A DNA stretch of 64,000 bases from an uncultured Oscillospiraceae bacterium. Lineage in GTDB: Bacteria > Bacillota > Clostridia > Oscillospirales > Oscillospiraceae. The translations under genes and the position numbers were made by a program. The stretch lies in assembly GCA_934591845.1 (NCBI GenBank), contig CAKTPO010000011.1:1-64000 (forward strand). The letters run 5' to 3'. Shown one piece after another: positions 37,752 through 46,462 of the stretch (its first letter is position 1; every line of letters begins with the position of its first letter). The notes under the pieces were generated by a model. It saw only the letters and a program-made list of their open reading frames with translations, made no database searches and was not told where the DNA came from.

Positions 37752-38084
37752 ATGGTAGAGCGAGAGGTCATTAAAACCATTCGCCTGACCCCGGAGGAAC
37801 TGCAAATGATTCAGAAAAAAATGAAGCAGTATGGCACCCAAAATTTCTCTGCTTTCGTCCGAAAAATGGCGATTGATGGGTATGTGGTTAGGCTGGAGCT
37901 GCCAGAACTGAAAGAAATGGTATCTCTGCTCCGTTACTCCAGCAATAATCTGAATCAGCTTACCAAGCGTGTCCATGAAACCGGAAGAATATACGATGCC
38001 GATTTGGAGGATCTCCGGCAGACCCACGAACGGCTGTGGGATGCGGCACGGGACATTCTCTCTGCTCTTTCAAAGCTCAAATGA
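37752..38084 (+). CDS. mobC: MobC-type relaxosome accessory protein
   Basis: A 110-residue protein. The N-terminal ribbon-helix-helix region (VIKTIRLTPEELQMIQKKM) is followed by FSAFVRKMAIDGYVV and a LPELKEMVSLLRYSSNNLNQLTK-type stretch typical of the MobC family. These bind DNA near oriT and help the relaxase open it. It is separated from the relaxase gene at 40719 by the CD1845-like gene and the AbiE cassette, an unusual split that suggests later insertion. Confidence 0.88.
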   Translation: MVEREVIKTIRLTPEELQMIQKKMKQYGTQNFSAFVRKMAIDGYVVRLELPELKEMVSLLRYSSNNLNQLTKRVHETGRIYDADLEDLRQTHERLWDAARDILSALSKLK

Positions 38085-38096
38085 TCCGCCGTATCC

Positions 38097-38125
38097 TTGC
38101 GGTATGTAATCCGAGCGCTTATAAT
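38097..38125 (+). promoter_or_regulatory. Sigma-A type promoter for the CD1845-like gene
   Basis: TTGCGG (38097-38102) and TATAAT (38120-38125) are exactly 17 bases apart. GAGAGGAGG follows, and the ATG of the small membrane protein is at 38153. Confidence 0.65.
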
Positions 38126-38152
38126 GGCGATACAAAGAGAGGAGGCACCCCC

Positions 38153-38434
38153 ATGAAACTGATCTTCAAAATACTATCCGTTCCTATCATTTTGGTCATT
38201 GACCTGTTCACCCTTGTCTGTACTGGGCTGATTTTCTTTTCCGCATTCTTCCTCCGGCCAGTCAGCGGAATTGTGGGAATCCTCGGCATATTCGTTCTGG
38301 TTACATATTCCGTGAAGAACGGCCTGATTCTTCTGACCATTGCGTTCCTGGTCAGTCCTATGGGCATCCCTATGATAGCAGCGCATCTTCTGGCGGGAGT
38401 GCAGCACATTTCCTCTGCTATCAAAAACTTATGA
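38153..38434 (+). CDS. CD1845-like small membrane protein
   Basis: A 93-residue, strongly hydrophobic protein with three likely membrane helices (about residues 5-30, 38-52 and 56-78). It matches the CD1845-type membrane proteins found next to mobC in Clostridia ICEs. No function is known. The ATG at 38153 is chosen for the AGAGGAGG site upstream and because the membrane helix starts at once. A good terminator follows at 38438-38468. Confidence 0.65.
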   Translation: MKLIFKILSVPIILVIDLFTLVCTGLIFFSAFFLRPVSGIVGILGIFVLVTYSVKNGLILLTIAFLVSPMGIPMIAAHLLAGVQHISSAIKNL

Positions 38435-38437
38435 GTA

Positions 38438-38468
38438 AAATCCGGTGCAAACCAAAGGCACCGGATTT
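38438..38468 (+). terminator. Stem-loop terminator
   Basis: A perfect 11-bp stem (AAATCCGGTGC with GCACCGGATTT) and a 9-base loop, then CC and mixed bases. It separates the small membrane gene from the AbiE cassette. Confidence 0.65.
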
Positions 38469-38522
38469 CCTCATACTGCCCCGCCTTCAGCAAAAGTAAC
38501 CTCTCCTTCGTGTTATTTATTT

Positions 38523-38580
38523 GTAGCAATTTCCGCGCATAGTAGTTGTAAAAACTACGTCAATGTGCTATACTTGCTAC
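38523..38580 (+). promoter_or_regulatory. AbiE promoter with nested inverted repeats (operator)
   Basis: The promoter is TTGTAA (38546-38551), 17 bases, TATACT (38569-38574). An inverted repeat GTAGTT/AACTAC (38542-38547, 38553-38558) covers the -35. A wider pair, GTAGCAA (38523-38529) and TTGCTAC (38574-38580), spans the whole promoter and touches the -10. AbiEi antitoxins are known to repress their own promoter by binding inverted repeats, which fits this layout. Confidence 0.65.
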
Positions 38581-38593
38581 GAGGAGGCGGAAC

Positions 38594-39358
38594 ATGAAAT
38601 ATTACGAAAAGCTGCTCGCCCTTGGCTGCGTGACCCGTTCCCAGTTGGAACAAGTCACGGGAAGCCCATCCGCCGCTGACTGGCTTTGCCGGGAGTATCA
38701 GCGGAAAGGATACATGGAACGAATCAAACGGAATCTGTATGCTGTTATCAGTCTGGAAACAGGTCAGTGTGTTGCAAACCGATATCAGATTGCCTCTCAC
38801 ATCAGTGATGATGCCGTCGTTTCTTACCACAGCGCATTTGAATACTATGGATACGCCAATCAGGTGTTCTATGAGGTTCAGGTTACAAGCGTCAGCCGTT
38901 TCCGTGCGTTCAACTATGATGGAATTACCTATCGTCACATCGGTCAGCGAATTGAGGACGGCGTATTGGAATTACCCAATGGTATCCGTGTAACCTCCTT
39001 GGAACGCACTGTCATTGACAGCATCAATCTGTTTGAAAAAACAGGCGGGTTGGAAGAACTCCTGCGCTGCCTTGCCTTGATTCCTACTCTGGATGAAAAA
39101 GGGCTGATCGCCTGCCTGTCAGAATATGACAGCGGTATCCTCTATCAAAAGGCAGGGTATGTCCTGTCCCATTTTGCAGAGGCAATGGGATTGTCTCAAT
39201 CGTTCTTTGAAAGCTGCGCAGCACACATCCCAAAAGGGAAGAACTATTTCTATGATTATGGACAGGACTTTGTGTGGCACGAAAAGTGGAAGCTCTATGC
39301 CCCTGCGGATCTTATGCAGCTTATTAGCAAGGGAGTGACTGACTATGATGCAATTTGA
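38594..39358 (+). CDS. abiEi: AbiEi-type antitoxin, type IV toxin-antitoxin system
   Basis: A 254-residue protein. The N-terminal winged-helix DNA-binding part (MKYYEKLLALGCVTRSQLEQ, WLCREYQRKGYMERIKRN) is followed by the AbiEi core (VVSYHSAFEYYGYANQVF, GIRVTSLERTVIDSI). It neutralises AbiEii without direct binding (type IV) and represses the operon. GGAGG lies before the ATG, and the stop overlaps the toxin start by 14 nt, so the pair is co-translated. The cassette stabilises the element and can abort phage infection. Confidence 0.87.
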   Translation: MKYYEKLLALGCVTRSQLEQVTGSPSAADWLCREYQRKGYMERIKRNLYAVISLETGQCVANRYQIASHISDDAVVSYHSAFEYYGYANQVFYEVQVTSVSRFRAFNYDGITYRHIGQRIEDGVLELPNGIRVTSLERTVIDSINLFEKTGGLEELLRCLALIPTLDEKGLIACLSEYDSGILYQKAGYVLSHFAEAMGLSQSFFESCAAHIPKGKNYFYDYGQDFVWHEKWKLYAPADLMQLISKGVTDYDAI

Positions 39359-40319
39359 CCGTATAACCTTGGGCAAACAGGCCCGTGAATTGGGTTTTGT
39401 CAGGGATACATTTGAAAAGGTATGCCGCCTGGCTGATATTCTGATGTTTTTCCAGAGTGATTCTCTGTTGTCCGAGAAAATGGCATTGAAAGGCGGTACG
39501 GCAATCAATCTGACCATTTTCAATCTTCCTCGCCTGTCTGTGGACATTGATCTGGATTTTTCAGATGATCTTCCTCGAGAGGAGATGCTGGCTGTAAGAA
39601 AACAGGCAACGGAAAAGGTCAGGAAATATATGGCGGCAAGAGGGTATACCCTTGGACTTAACTCAAAATTCTATCATGCGCTGGATTCCTTTGTTTATGA
39701 GTATCAGAATGCGGGTGGCATGAAAGACAATATTAAAATTGAAATCAACTATATGCTCCGTTGCCATGTTTTACCGCCGGTAAATAGAAGCGTGAATCTC
39801 CCGTGGCTTCAACAGGATCTCGCTGTTTTGAGCGTTGATCCTTTGGAAATTTACGGGTCTAAAATCGTTGCACTTCTGAATCGGGCAGCACCAAGAGATT
39901 TGTATGATATCCATACCATGCTGCAAGCCGGTTTGTTTGATGAATCTCAGGAACCGATGCTAAGAAAGTGTGTCATGTTCTACAGTGCCATTGGCTCTGA
40001 AGTCTGCCCGGAGCAATTTGACTTAGACAAGATCGCCACAGTATCCCAGCAGCGCGTCAAAACCGACCTGATCCCGGTACTTCGCAAGGGCACATGGTTT
40101 GATGTTTCCCAAGCGCAGGAGAAGGTCCGTCATTACTTAGGTGATGTGCTTGTGCCGGAACCCGATGAACTGGCGTTCTGGGCAGCGTTCCGTCAGAAGC
40201 AGTACCAGCCAGAGCTGCTGTTCCGTGATGAAGCAGTTCTGACTCGAATCAGCCAACACCCCATGGCACTCTGGAAATGCAGTGAGAAACAGAGGAACCG
40301 CCCCACGCAGGAAAGGTAA
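39345..40319 (+). CDS. abiEii: AbiEii-type nucleotidyltransferase toxin
   Basis: A 324-residue nucleotidyltransferase. The GG.S-like motif with acidic residues reads LKGGTAINL and SVDIDLDFSDD near residues 45-70. The helper motif GSKIVALLNR and RDLYDIHTM is near residues 165-190, as in the AbiEii/AbiGii family. The toxin transfers nucleotides to cellular targets (tRNA in studied relatives) and stops growth. All visible catalytic residues are present, so it should be active. It lies between mobC and the relaxase. Confidence 0.88.
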   Translation: MMQFDRITLGKQARELGFVRDTFEKVCRLADILMFFQSDSLLSEKMALKGGTAINLTIFNLPRLSVDIDLDFSDDLPREEMLAVRKQATEKVRKYMAARGYTLGLNSKFYHALDSFVYEYQNAGGMKDNIKIEINYMLRCHVLPPVNRSVNLPWLQQDLAVLSVDPLEIYGSKIVALLNRAAPRDLYDIHTMLQAGLFDESQEPMLRKCVMFYSAIGSEVCPEQFDLDKIATVSQQRVKTDLIPVLRKGTWFDVSQAQEKVRHYLGDVLVPEPDELAFWAAFRQKQYQPELLFRDEAVLTRISQHPMALWKCSEKQRNRPTQER

Positions 40320-40327
40320 TTTAGCCC

Positions 40328-40666
40328 ATGAAAAAACAAGGTCACTATTGTAAGGTGTGTGGCAGATACAGAGCAAACGAGAAATTCACCGGCAAAGGTC
40401 ATGCCACGCATATCTGCAAAGACTGTGCCAAACTGCCTCCAGAGGAAAAAGCCAAGCAGGAGGCCTTGAACCGGTTATTCAATCTTCCCTGCCATTTATC
40501 GAAGGAGCAGAAGGCATGGCTGAAAAACAGAATGCAGGATCGCCGCCCGGAAGTCAAGGCGCTCGCCCAGGAGCAATACGATATGCGGTTTGGGCGCAGG
40601 CATCAGGAAATTCCGCTCGATGACTTCGACAATCCTGATGAGAATGAATTTGAAGAAATAGAATAG
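40328..40666 (+). CDS. Zinc-ribbon-like small protein
   Basis: A 112-residue protein. Residues 8-33 contain CKVCGRYRANEKF and HICKDC, a C4 zinc ribbon. Then comes a helical, charged region and an acidic tail (DDFDNPDENEFEEIE). It starts 8 bases after the toxin stop and ends just before a terminator, so it belongs to the AbiE operon. No function is known. It may be a third component or a passenger. Confidence 0.65.
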   Translation: MKKQGHYCKVCGRYRANEKFTGKGHATHICKDCAKLPPEEKAKQEALNRLFNLPCHLSKEQKAWLKNRMQDRRPEVKALAQEQYDMRFGRRHQEIPLDDFDNPDENEFEEIE

Positions 40667-40672
40667 TGTTAC

Positions 40673-40701
40673 AGCGGTCTGCTTCGGCAGGCCGCTTTTT
40701 T
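40673..40701 (+). terminator. Rho-independent terminator of the AbiE operon
   Basis: A 10-bp stem (AGCGGTCTGC with GCAGGCCGCT, one T-G pair) with a TTCG loop and a run of six T. The relaxase ribosome site follows directly. Confidence 0.85.
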
Positions 40702-40718
40702 GTGAGAGGTGGAATTTT

Positions 40719-42125
40719 ATGGCAACCACACGCTTGATGCCCCTGCACATCAGCAAAGGGCGGACAGTTGGTACTGCAATCCAAGCCATCATTGACTATG
40801 TAGAGAATCCCGAAAAGACCGACTATGGGAATCTGATTGCAAGCTGGCAATGCGACAGCCGTGTTGCCGACAGGGAGTTTCTGCTATCAAAGCAGCAGTA
40901 CATCCGAAACACCGGGCGAGTGCGTTGCTCCGATGATGTAATTGCCTATCACCTTCGTCAATCTTTCCGCCCCGGTGAGATTACGCCGGAGGAAGCGAAT
41001 CGTTTAGGCTGTGAGTTGGCTCGGCGATTCACAAAAGGCAATCATGCCTACATCGTCTGTACGCACATCGACAAAGCCCACATTCACAATCATGTGATTT
41101 GGAACTCCACCGCCCTCGATGAGCAAAGCAAATTCCGTAACTTTTGGGGCAGCACCAAGGCTGTACGCCGCCTCAATGATACGATCTGTGTTGAGAACGG
41201 TTACTCCATTGTTGAAAATCCCAAGGGCAAGAGCAAGACCTACGACAAGTGGCTGGGCGATCAGAAGAAACCCTCCCACCGGGAGCGTATCTGCTATGCC
41301 ATTGACGATGCCCTTGGACAGAAACCTCAGAGTTTTGAGAAGCTGCTGGAGCTGCTGCGGGAGTCCGGCTATCAGATAAAAGGGGGCAAGGTTCCCTCCC
41401 TGCTGGGAAAAGGGCAAAAGCGTTTCATCCGCATGGACACGCTGGGTGCAGGCTACACCCCGGATAATCTTCGTGCTATCATTGATGGAACGAAAGCACA
41501 TACCCCGAAAAAGAAGCGGGTCATGGACACACAGACCATACCCAGTGGCAGTCTGTTGATTGACATTCAGGCAAAGCTGCAAGAGGGAAAGGGTGCCGGT
41601 TACGCACGGTGGGCGAAGAACTTCAATTTGAAACAGCTTTCCCAAACGCTGATCTATCTGGAGGAAAACAATCTGCTGGACAGAAGCGTTCTGGAAGAAA
41701 GAACTGCCGCCGTCACAGCGCAGTACCACACCCTGTCCGCCAAGATGAAATCTGCCGAGCAGCGCATGGCGGAAATCAAAGTGTTGCAGCAGCACATCAT
41801 CAACTACGCAAAGACCCGCAACACCTATGTTGCCTACCGAAAGGCTGGCTATTCCAAGAGATTCCTTTTGGAGCATGAATCAGAAATTATTCTGCACAAG
41901 GCGGCAAAGCAGTTTTTTGACGAGCAGGGGCTGAAAAAACTGCCCACCGTCAAGAGCCTGCAAGCAGAATACGCCCAGCTCCTGTCTGAGAAAAAAGCCA
42001 TGTACGCAGATTACCAGAAAGCTAGGGAGGATATGCGTGCCCTGCAGGCTGTCAAAACAAATGTGGATCGGATTCTTGGTGACAATTCTCTCACCGCAGA
42101 GAGAGAAACAGAAAAGAACCGGTGA
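40719..42125 (+). CDS. MobA/VirD2-type relaxase
   Basis: A 468-residue MOBP-like relaxase that nicks oriT and pilots the strand. A candidate nucleophile Tyr is in the N-terminal region (YVENPEKTDYGN near residue 30). The metal-binding HIDKAHIHNHVIW triad is near residue 114, and a GYQIKGGKVPSLLGKG-type region near residue 220. After residue 270 the protein is helical and Lys/Glu-rich, probably coiled-coil (about 320-460). The ATG has GAGAGGTGG upstream. No helicase domain is fused. MobC is 2.7 kb upstream, with AbiE between. Confidence 0.9.
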   Translation: MATTRLMPLHISKGRTVGTAIQAIIDYVENPEKTDYGNLIASWQCDSRVADREFLLSKQQYIRNTGRVRCSDDVIAYHLRQSFRPGEITPEEANRLGCELARRFTKGNHAYIVCTHIDKAHIHNHVIWNSTALDEQSKFRNFWGSTKAVRRLNDTICVENGYSIVENPKGKSKTYDKWLGDQKKPSHRERICYAIDDALGQKPQSFEKLLELLRESGYQIKGGKVPSLLGKGQKRFIRMDTLGAGYTPDNLRAIIDGTKAHTPKKKRVMDTQTIPSGSLLIDIQAKLQEGKGAGYARWAKNFNLKQLSQTLIYLEENNLLDRSVLEERTAAVTAQYHTLSAKMKSAEQRMAEIKVLQQHIINYAKTRNTYVAYRKAGYSKRFLLEHESEIILHKAAKQFFDEQGLKKLPTVKSLQAEYAQLLSEKKAMYADYQKAREDMRALQAVKTNVDRILGDNSLTAERETEKNR

Positions 42126-42139
42126 TAACCGTCTGTCAG

Positions 42140-42232
42140 CGATTTGCAAAATCGCGTAGCCGCTGGGATTTTCCAGCGTTTCCAGAACACGAACCAGTGT
42201 TCTGCGGGGCTTGGGGCAGCGCCTCAACAAGC
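42140..42232. other. Cluster of hairpins after the relaxase, candidate oriT
   Basis: Four inverted repeats follow each other: CGATTT/AAATCG (42140-42154), CGCTGG/CCAGCG (42161-42178), CAGAACAC/GTGTTCTG (42183-42204, perfect 8 bp), and GCTTGGGGC with GCCTCAACAAGC (42209-42232, imperfect). No gene is present. A run of inverted repeats beside a GC-rich stretch next to the relaxase gene is how many oriT sites look. A nic site cannot be named from the sequence alone. Confidence 0.4.
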
Positions 42233-42234
42233 AG

Positions 42235-42275
42235 AAAGTCCTCATTTCCACTTGCGGAGAAATGAGGGCTTTTCG
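42235..42275 (+). terminator. Terminator after relaxase
   Basis: A 14-bp stem (AAAGTCCTCATTTC with GAAATGAGGGCTTT, one T-G pair) and a 10-base loop, followed by TTCGC. It ends the relaxase transcript. Confidence 0.75.
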
Positions 42276-42548
42276 CATCTGTATTACAGATGCATTGCTT
42301 GCTATTACTAAAAATGACTATCAAAAGAAGCCAAGAAATAGCACTTATGGAAAATACATTCTCCAATAGAAATATTCTTATCATTGTCAAAATCAAAACG
42401 AACAATCCAAGGCATTACTTTTTTTATTCTCTCAAAGTCATCATATCCAAAGCAACAAAGTGCAATAACGCTCAACCATTCGTACCATGACTAAATAAAC
42501 AGCGGGACTCCGAAATAACTCCGAAATAAGGAGCCCCGTCTGTCATAT
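42276..42548. other. Gene-free, AT-rich stretch before IS66
   Basis: No convincing gene here. GC is lower than in the ICE core. Two tandem copies of ACTCCGAAATA occur at about 42505-42530 near the tnpC end. The left terminus of the IS66 element should lie in this stretch, but a clean terminal inverted repeat and 8-bp target duplication were not found. Confidence 0.5.
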
Positions 42549-44183
42549 TCAGATGTTCTTGCGGCATTCCTCCGGCAGATTCTCCGACCAGGGAAGCAAG
42601 TCTTCCAGGAAGTCCAAGTTTGTGTCATCCATGTGCTTCGGGATCTCGGTCAACAGATGCTTCAGATACGCATAGATCTTCAGTTTGTTTGCTTTGGCGG
42701 TTTCCACAAGGCTGTAGATCACAGCACTGGCCTGGGCACCATGGACACTGTCAATGATATGCCAGTTTGCTCGACCGATGGTAAAGGGTCGGATGGCACG
42801 CTCCGTTGCGGAATTGTCAATGGGAACATTTCCGTCCTCCAGGAATACTTTTAGATACTTCTCCTGATTCATGCTGTAGTTTAAGCCATCCCGGGTTTTT
42901 CCACTGACGATCGTTTCCGGCTCCTGCTCTTTTACCCATGCAAAGTAAGCCTCCACAAGGGGTTTGACCTCCTTCTGGCGGCGGCTATAACGTTCCTCCG
43001 GGGTAATATCCTTCAGTGCTTCATCTGCTTTGTAGATCGCAGCGATCTGCACCAATGCCTTGTGGGCAACCGTTTCATGGGCGTAGGATTTATCCCCATC
43101 CTTCAATGCTTTCAGCGCATCGGCATATTCCCTGCGGGCATGAGCCCAGCAGAACGCCGACTGGATATTCTCATCGTTCTTATCCAACGATTTATACCCA
43201 CTGAATGCATCCGACATCATGATTCCGGAAAAGCCCTCCAGGAATTTCTGGATATTGCACTTGCTCCGGGTCATGGCGTACTGGTACAGGATGACAGGCT
43301 TCTCTTTGACAAGTTCCGAAGTCCGGTATACAAACATATAGGACTTGGTATTGCTGGGTCTTCCGTCCTTCGTCACCTGGCAGGTGGTCTCATCCGCCTG
43401 GATGTACTTCTGTGCGCACAGGTGCTTCTGCAGCCGGTCATACACCAGACTTAAGTACCGCTCCGAGCAGCGGATGACCCAGTTGGCCATGGTTGCCCGA
43501 CCCAGGAGCATATCGTTCTGCTCAAAGTCCTGGGCGATCCGGTACAGGGGGATGGCATTGGTATATTTGGCATTCATAATGGCTGCCACCAGAGAGGGGG
43601 TGGCAATACTGTTACGCAGCAGGCCAACGGGACGGTCGGCACGAACAATGGTGTCGTCTTCTGTCCGTTTTGCGGCATAGACAGCCACATGGTGCTCCTC
43701 CACTTCACGGACGGCAGGCTGGTATTCCACCCGGTGGTACACTTCATCCGGCAGGCGCTTCCATCCATTTTCTCCAAAGATGGCAGTCAGCTGTTCCCTG
43801 GTCAGTTCGTGGTTCTGGATCCGCCTGGGCAGCCTGCTCAGGTCTTCTTTACGCTTGCCCTTCTGCTTCTTCCGGCGCACCACCACCTGCTCAATGGCAG
43901 GCTCCGCAATGGCCTCCGCTGCGACCACTTCCGCTTCATTGAAAACACGCATCTGTCCGGGCAGAGTCTCCAGCTTTTCCGTGGAACGGCCGAAATGCCG
44001 GGCATTCATAATGGCGATCTTCTCATTGAGGGTCTGGATCTGCTGTTCCATCTGCTTCTGTTGCTGCTGAAGTTGCGCATGCAATTGCTGCATTTCCTGT
44101 TGCTGTTTTTGCATCTGGAGCACCATGGCGGCCAGAACTTCTTTGCTCATGCTGTTCAGTTCAGAAGAAGAAAGCTGATCCAT
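42549..44183 (-). CDS. tnpC: IS66 family transposase TnpC
   Basis: A 544-residue DDE transposase. The N-terminal leucine/Gln-rich coiled coil (about 20-60) is followed by a helix-turn-helix region, a zinc-binding-like part and the catalytic core: QADETTCQV near residue 263 (first Asp), MSDAFSGYKSL near 325 (second Asp) and NSATERAIRPF near 460 (Glu). Full length for the family. GGGAGG lies before the ATG. Confidence 0.95.
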   Translation of the reverse strand: MDQLSSSELNSMSKEVLAAMVLQMQKQQQEMQQLHAQLQQQQKQMEQQIQTLNEKIAIMNARHFGRSTEKLETLPGQMRVFNEAEVVAAEAIAEPAIEQVVVRRKKQKGKRKEDLSRLPRRIQNHELTREQLTAIFGENGWKRLPDEVYHRVEYQPAVREVEEHHVAVYAAKRTEDDTIVRADRPVGLLRNSIATPSLVAAIMNAKYTNAIPLYRIAQDFEQNDMLLGRATMANWVIRCSERYLSLVYDRLQKHLCAQKYIQADETTCQVTKDGRPSNTKSYMFVYRTSELVKEKPVILYQYAMTRSKCNIQKFLEGFSGIMMSDAFSGYKSLDKNDENIQSAFCWAHARREYADALKALKDGDKSYAHETVAHKALVQIAAIYKADEALKDITPEERYSRRQKEVKPLVEAYFAWVKEQEPETIVSGKTRDGLNYSMNQEKYLKVFLEDGNVPIDNSATERAIRPFTIGRANWHIIDSVHGAQASAVIYSLVETAKANKLKIYAYLKHLLTEIPKHMDDTNLDFLEDLLPWSENLPEECRKNI

Positions 44184-44281
44184 GGTGTGCCTCCCGGTAA
44201 GTTTTTACTACCAGAATTATACCACAAAACAGCTTTCTTTTCCACTATTTTCTTTGATTTCAGCAGATTATTTGTCCCTGT

Positions 44282-44635
44282 TCATAACATTTTCTTCGGT
44301 TTTGCTTTTCGGATGGTCGGCATAATCGTCTGCCCCGACATGAGCCATTCGAATTGCTCCTGCGTCATCTCCATGACCTCCTGCTTTGCCCGAGGCCACT
44401 GGTATCTGCCGTCCAGAAGCCGCTTGTATAGCAACAGAAAGCCGTCCCCTTCCCAGATAAGGCACTTGATCTTGTCAGGCTTCCTGCCGCAGAACATAAA
44501 CAGCACGTTCTTCTGGAAGGGGTCAATGTCCAACTGGCGGCGAATGACCGCGCACAAACCGTCGATACCCTGGCGGAGATCCGTATAGCCGCAGGCAATG
44601 TAGATCCGGTCAAAGCCGGTGGCATTATTCAGCAT
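44282..44635 (-). CDS. tnpB: IS66 accessory protein TnpB
   Basis: A 117-residue IS66 Orf2 protein (MLNNATGFDRIYIACGYTD, CAVIRRQLDIDPF, FMFCGRKPDKIKCL). It is required with TnpA for transposition of IS66 elements. The ATG at 44635 overlaps the end of tnpA, so it is translationally coupled. The upstream in-frame start at 44680 would run through tnpA and is less likely. Confidence 0.92.
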   Translation of the reverse strand: MLNNATGFDRIYIACGYTDLRQGIDGLCAVIRRQLDIDPFQKNVLFMFCGRKPDKIKCLIWEGDGFLLLYKRLLDGRYQWPRAKQEVMEMTQEQFEWLMSGQTIMPTIRKAKPKKML

Positions 44636-44972
44636 GGAGCATCGCCTGCAGTATTTGGTCCAACACGGATCGATCTGCATCCATGATTTTCAGAGTTCCG
44701 GCCTTGGTGGTCAGCCGGAGCTTTGCATGAACTTCTTCCGGCTTTGGAGCCAGAGGAACCTCCGCCAGCTGCACCGGCTGAGCCTGTTCCAATGCGGTAC
44801 AAGCTGCCTGCCGAAGCTTCCGGAGCCGGTAATAATAGATATGCTCCGCCAGACCTTGCTCCTGGCACCACTGCTTAACGGACAGTCCGCTTTCCTTCCG
44901 CTCCCGAAGCATCCCGCTCCACTCCTGCAGCTGATACTCCTGCTTCACTTCACTGATCTTCACTGACAACAC
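44625..44972 (-). CDS. tnpA: IS66 accessory protein TnpA
   Basis: A 115-residue IS66 Orf1 protein with an N-terminal helix-turn-helix (EYQLQEWSGMLRERKESG, LSVKQWCQEQGLAEHIYYYR) of the kind seen in IS3/IS66 DNA-binding subunits. It is the first gene of the element and overlaps tnpB. Confidence 0.9.
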   Translation of the reverse strand: MLSVKISEVKQEYQLQEWSGMLRERKESGLSVKQWCQEQGLAEHIYYYRLRKLRQAACTALEQAQPVQLAEVPLAPKPEEVHAKLRLTTKAGTLKIMDADRSVLDQILQAMLHAE

Positions 44973-45139
44973 CCCACTTACATTTCCTTGAAAAACTGGA
45001 ATTCAAGTTTTTCTAAGTGTGGTCTATTGTCTCACAATGGCGGGGTGGTCGGTAGAGTACTGATGATTAAGCGTTTACATAGAGTTAAGCATAATGCTAA
45101 ACTCTATCGCCCCTTGTTCAACGTATCCACTTTATAGAA

Positions 45140-46462
45140 TCACGATAAGTGATTCCCTGAAAACTGAATAACATGGTGGAATCTCTTTTCTTCAACACTA
45201 TAGTACATTGTTGCAATACCATGGTATTTTTTTACAATTCGTTCAATACTGCGAAGGCCCACACCATGAACGTTTTTATCCTTTTTACTCGTGTAAAAGC
45301 CTCCGTGTCCATCTGGTACTGGAACAATGTCACAGGTATTTTCGACAGAAATCACCACAACTGATTGCATAGTATGCCAAGTAACGGATAGTTCAATTTG
45401 CTTTTCTTTAGAGCAAGCCGCAGATTCAAGCGCATTGGACAGGAGATTCCCGTACAGTGTTGTAACACTTGAGGCATCCATGAATTTAGAGATATTTTCC
45501 CGAACATCGCATTGGAAATCCACGCCTGCCTCTCTGCACTCGTCACGGAAGTGCAGCAGTAGGAGATTTAGAATGGAATCGGTGCAGAGCTTTGCCTGCT
45601 TTGAGGGAGCAAATGATATATTTAGCTCCGAGACATACGATTCAATCGCAGTAGCCCCCCCTTGCTTTGCAAGAGCATCAATAACTCCTAAATGCTTCTT
45701 TATATCATGCACAAGGATTCTCTGATTTTCATATTGCTCTTGTAGTGCTTCATAGTAAACAATATCTGCCTGTTCCTTTTGGATACTAAGCTGTAAGGTC
45801 AAATAATCTTCATTTGCTTGTGCAATATAATTATACAGCACAAGGAAAATAAGATTCACAACGAGTAATGATAAAACTGTAACCAACATCATCACACCAT
45901 CTTTTGCTGTTGCACCTGATGACATACCGTAGTAAACAGTAAAAATAGCTATGCATGCAGATATTATTGGTAAGCTACAGAATAACACCATAAAATGTGG
46001 CTCGCTGCTAATGTACTTCTTTGGTGCAATAAATCGAGATCCCAGTACAGAGAATGCTAAGTACAGGATTTTGCTGAGAATAGTCAGTACAATTAGGGAA
46101 TATAAGTCGTTTGTATGGGCTGCAAACTCAAATTTGGGTACTCTTACTCCATTTACCAGTATAGAAAGGATTTCAGCTCCTGTCATAATAAAACACAGAA
46201 AAGCTATGTGCAAGAGAGCTGATTTTTTGTTGCACTGATAATTAAAGCGGATAAGAGTATAGTTTACAATGCAGCATGTAATCGCATTCAGCGTGGTATT
46301 GTTCAACCGAGAAATAAAGGTTAAGGCGACATACCCCACAGCAAAGGTTAATGTGATGACATACGGTCTTTTTTTTCGTGGGAATAGGTAATCAAAGTAT
46401 AACCAAACTGTTAATGCCTCAGATAGAAAACTTATTGCATACCAAAAATTTTCTCCAATCAT
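45140..46462 (-). CDS. agrC: AgrC-like sensor histidine kinase
   Basis: A 440-residue sensor kinase. The N-terminal half has six or seven membrane helices (to about residue 215), as in peptide-sensing AgrC/ComD kinases. The phosphate-accepting His is in ILVHDIKKHLG near residue 250, the N box in YGNLLSNALESA near 345, and the G box in GHGGFYTSK and VHGVGLRSI near 400. Its stop is near the IS66 right end. It overlaps the response regulator by 4 bases. It is expected to sense the peptide made by agrD/agrB at 47839-48584. Confidence 0.88.
   Translation of the reverse strand: MIGENFWYAISFLSEALTVWLYFDYLFPRKKRPYVITLTFAVGYVALTFISRLNNTTLNAITCCIVNYTLIRFNYQCNKKSALLHIAFLCFIMTGAEILSILVNGVRVPKFEFAAHTNDLYSLIVLTILSKILYLAFSVLGSRFIAPKKYISSEPHFMVLFCSLPIISACIAIFTVYYGMSSGATAKDGVMMLVTVLSLLVVNLIFLVLYNYIAQANEDYLTLQLSIQKEQADIVYYEALQEQYENQRILVHDIKKHLGVIDALAKQGGATAIESYVSELNISFAPSKQAKLCTDSILNLLLLHFRDECREAGVDFQCDVRENISKFMDASSVTTLYGNLLSNALESAACSKEKQIELSVTWHTMQSVVVISVENTCDIVPVPDGHGGFYTSKKDKNVHGVGLRSIERIVKKYHGIATMYYSVEEKRFHHVIQFSGNHLS

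Larger units (their letters stand above)
42549..44972 (-). mobile_element. IS66-family element (tnpA-tnpB-tnpC)
   Basis: Three minus-strand genes in the standard IS66 order, all intact. The coordinates cover only the genes. The real ends lie in the gene-free flanks (about 42480-42548 and 44973-45060). It marks the border between the transfer core and the lower-GC agr cargo. Confidence 0.9.

Noticed and set aside
42480-45060. Terminal inverted repeats and 8-bp target duplication of the IS66
   Set aside because: GTAC at both possible ends was noticed, but the match does not go on and the flanks (AACCATTC and TGATGATT) are not alike.
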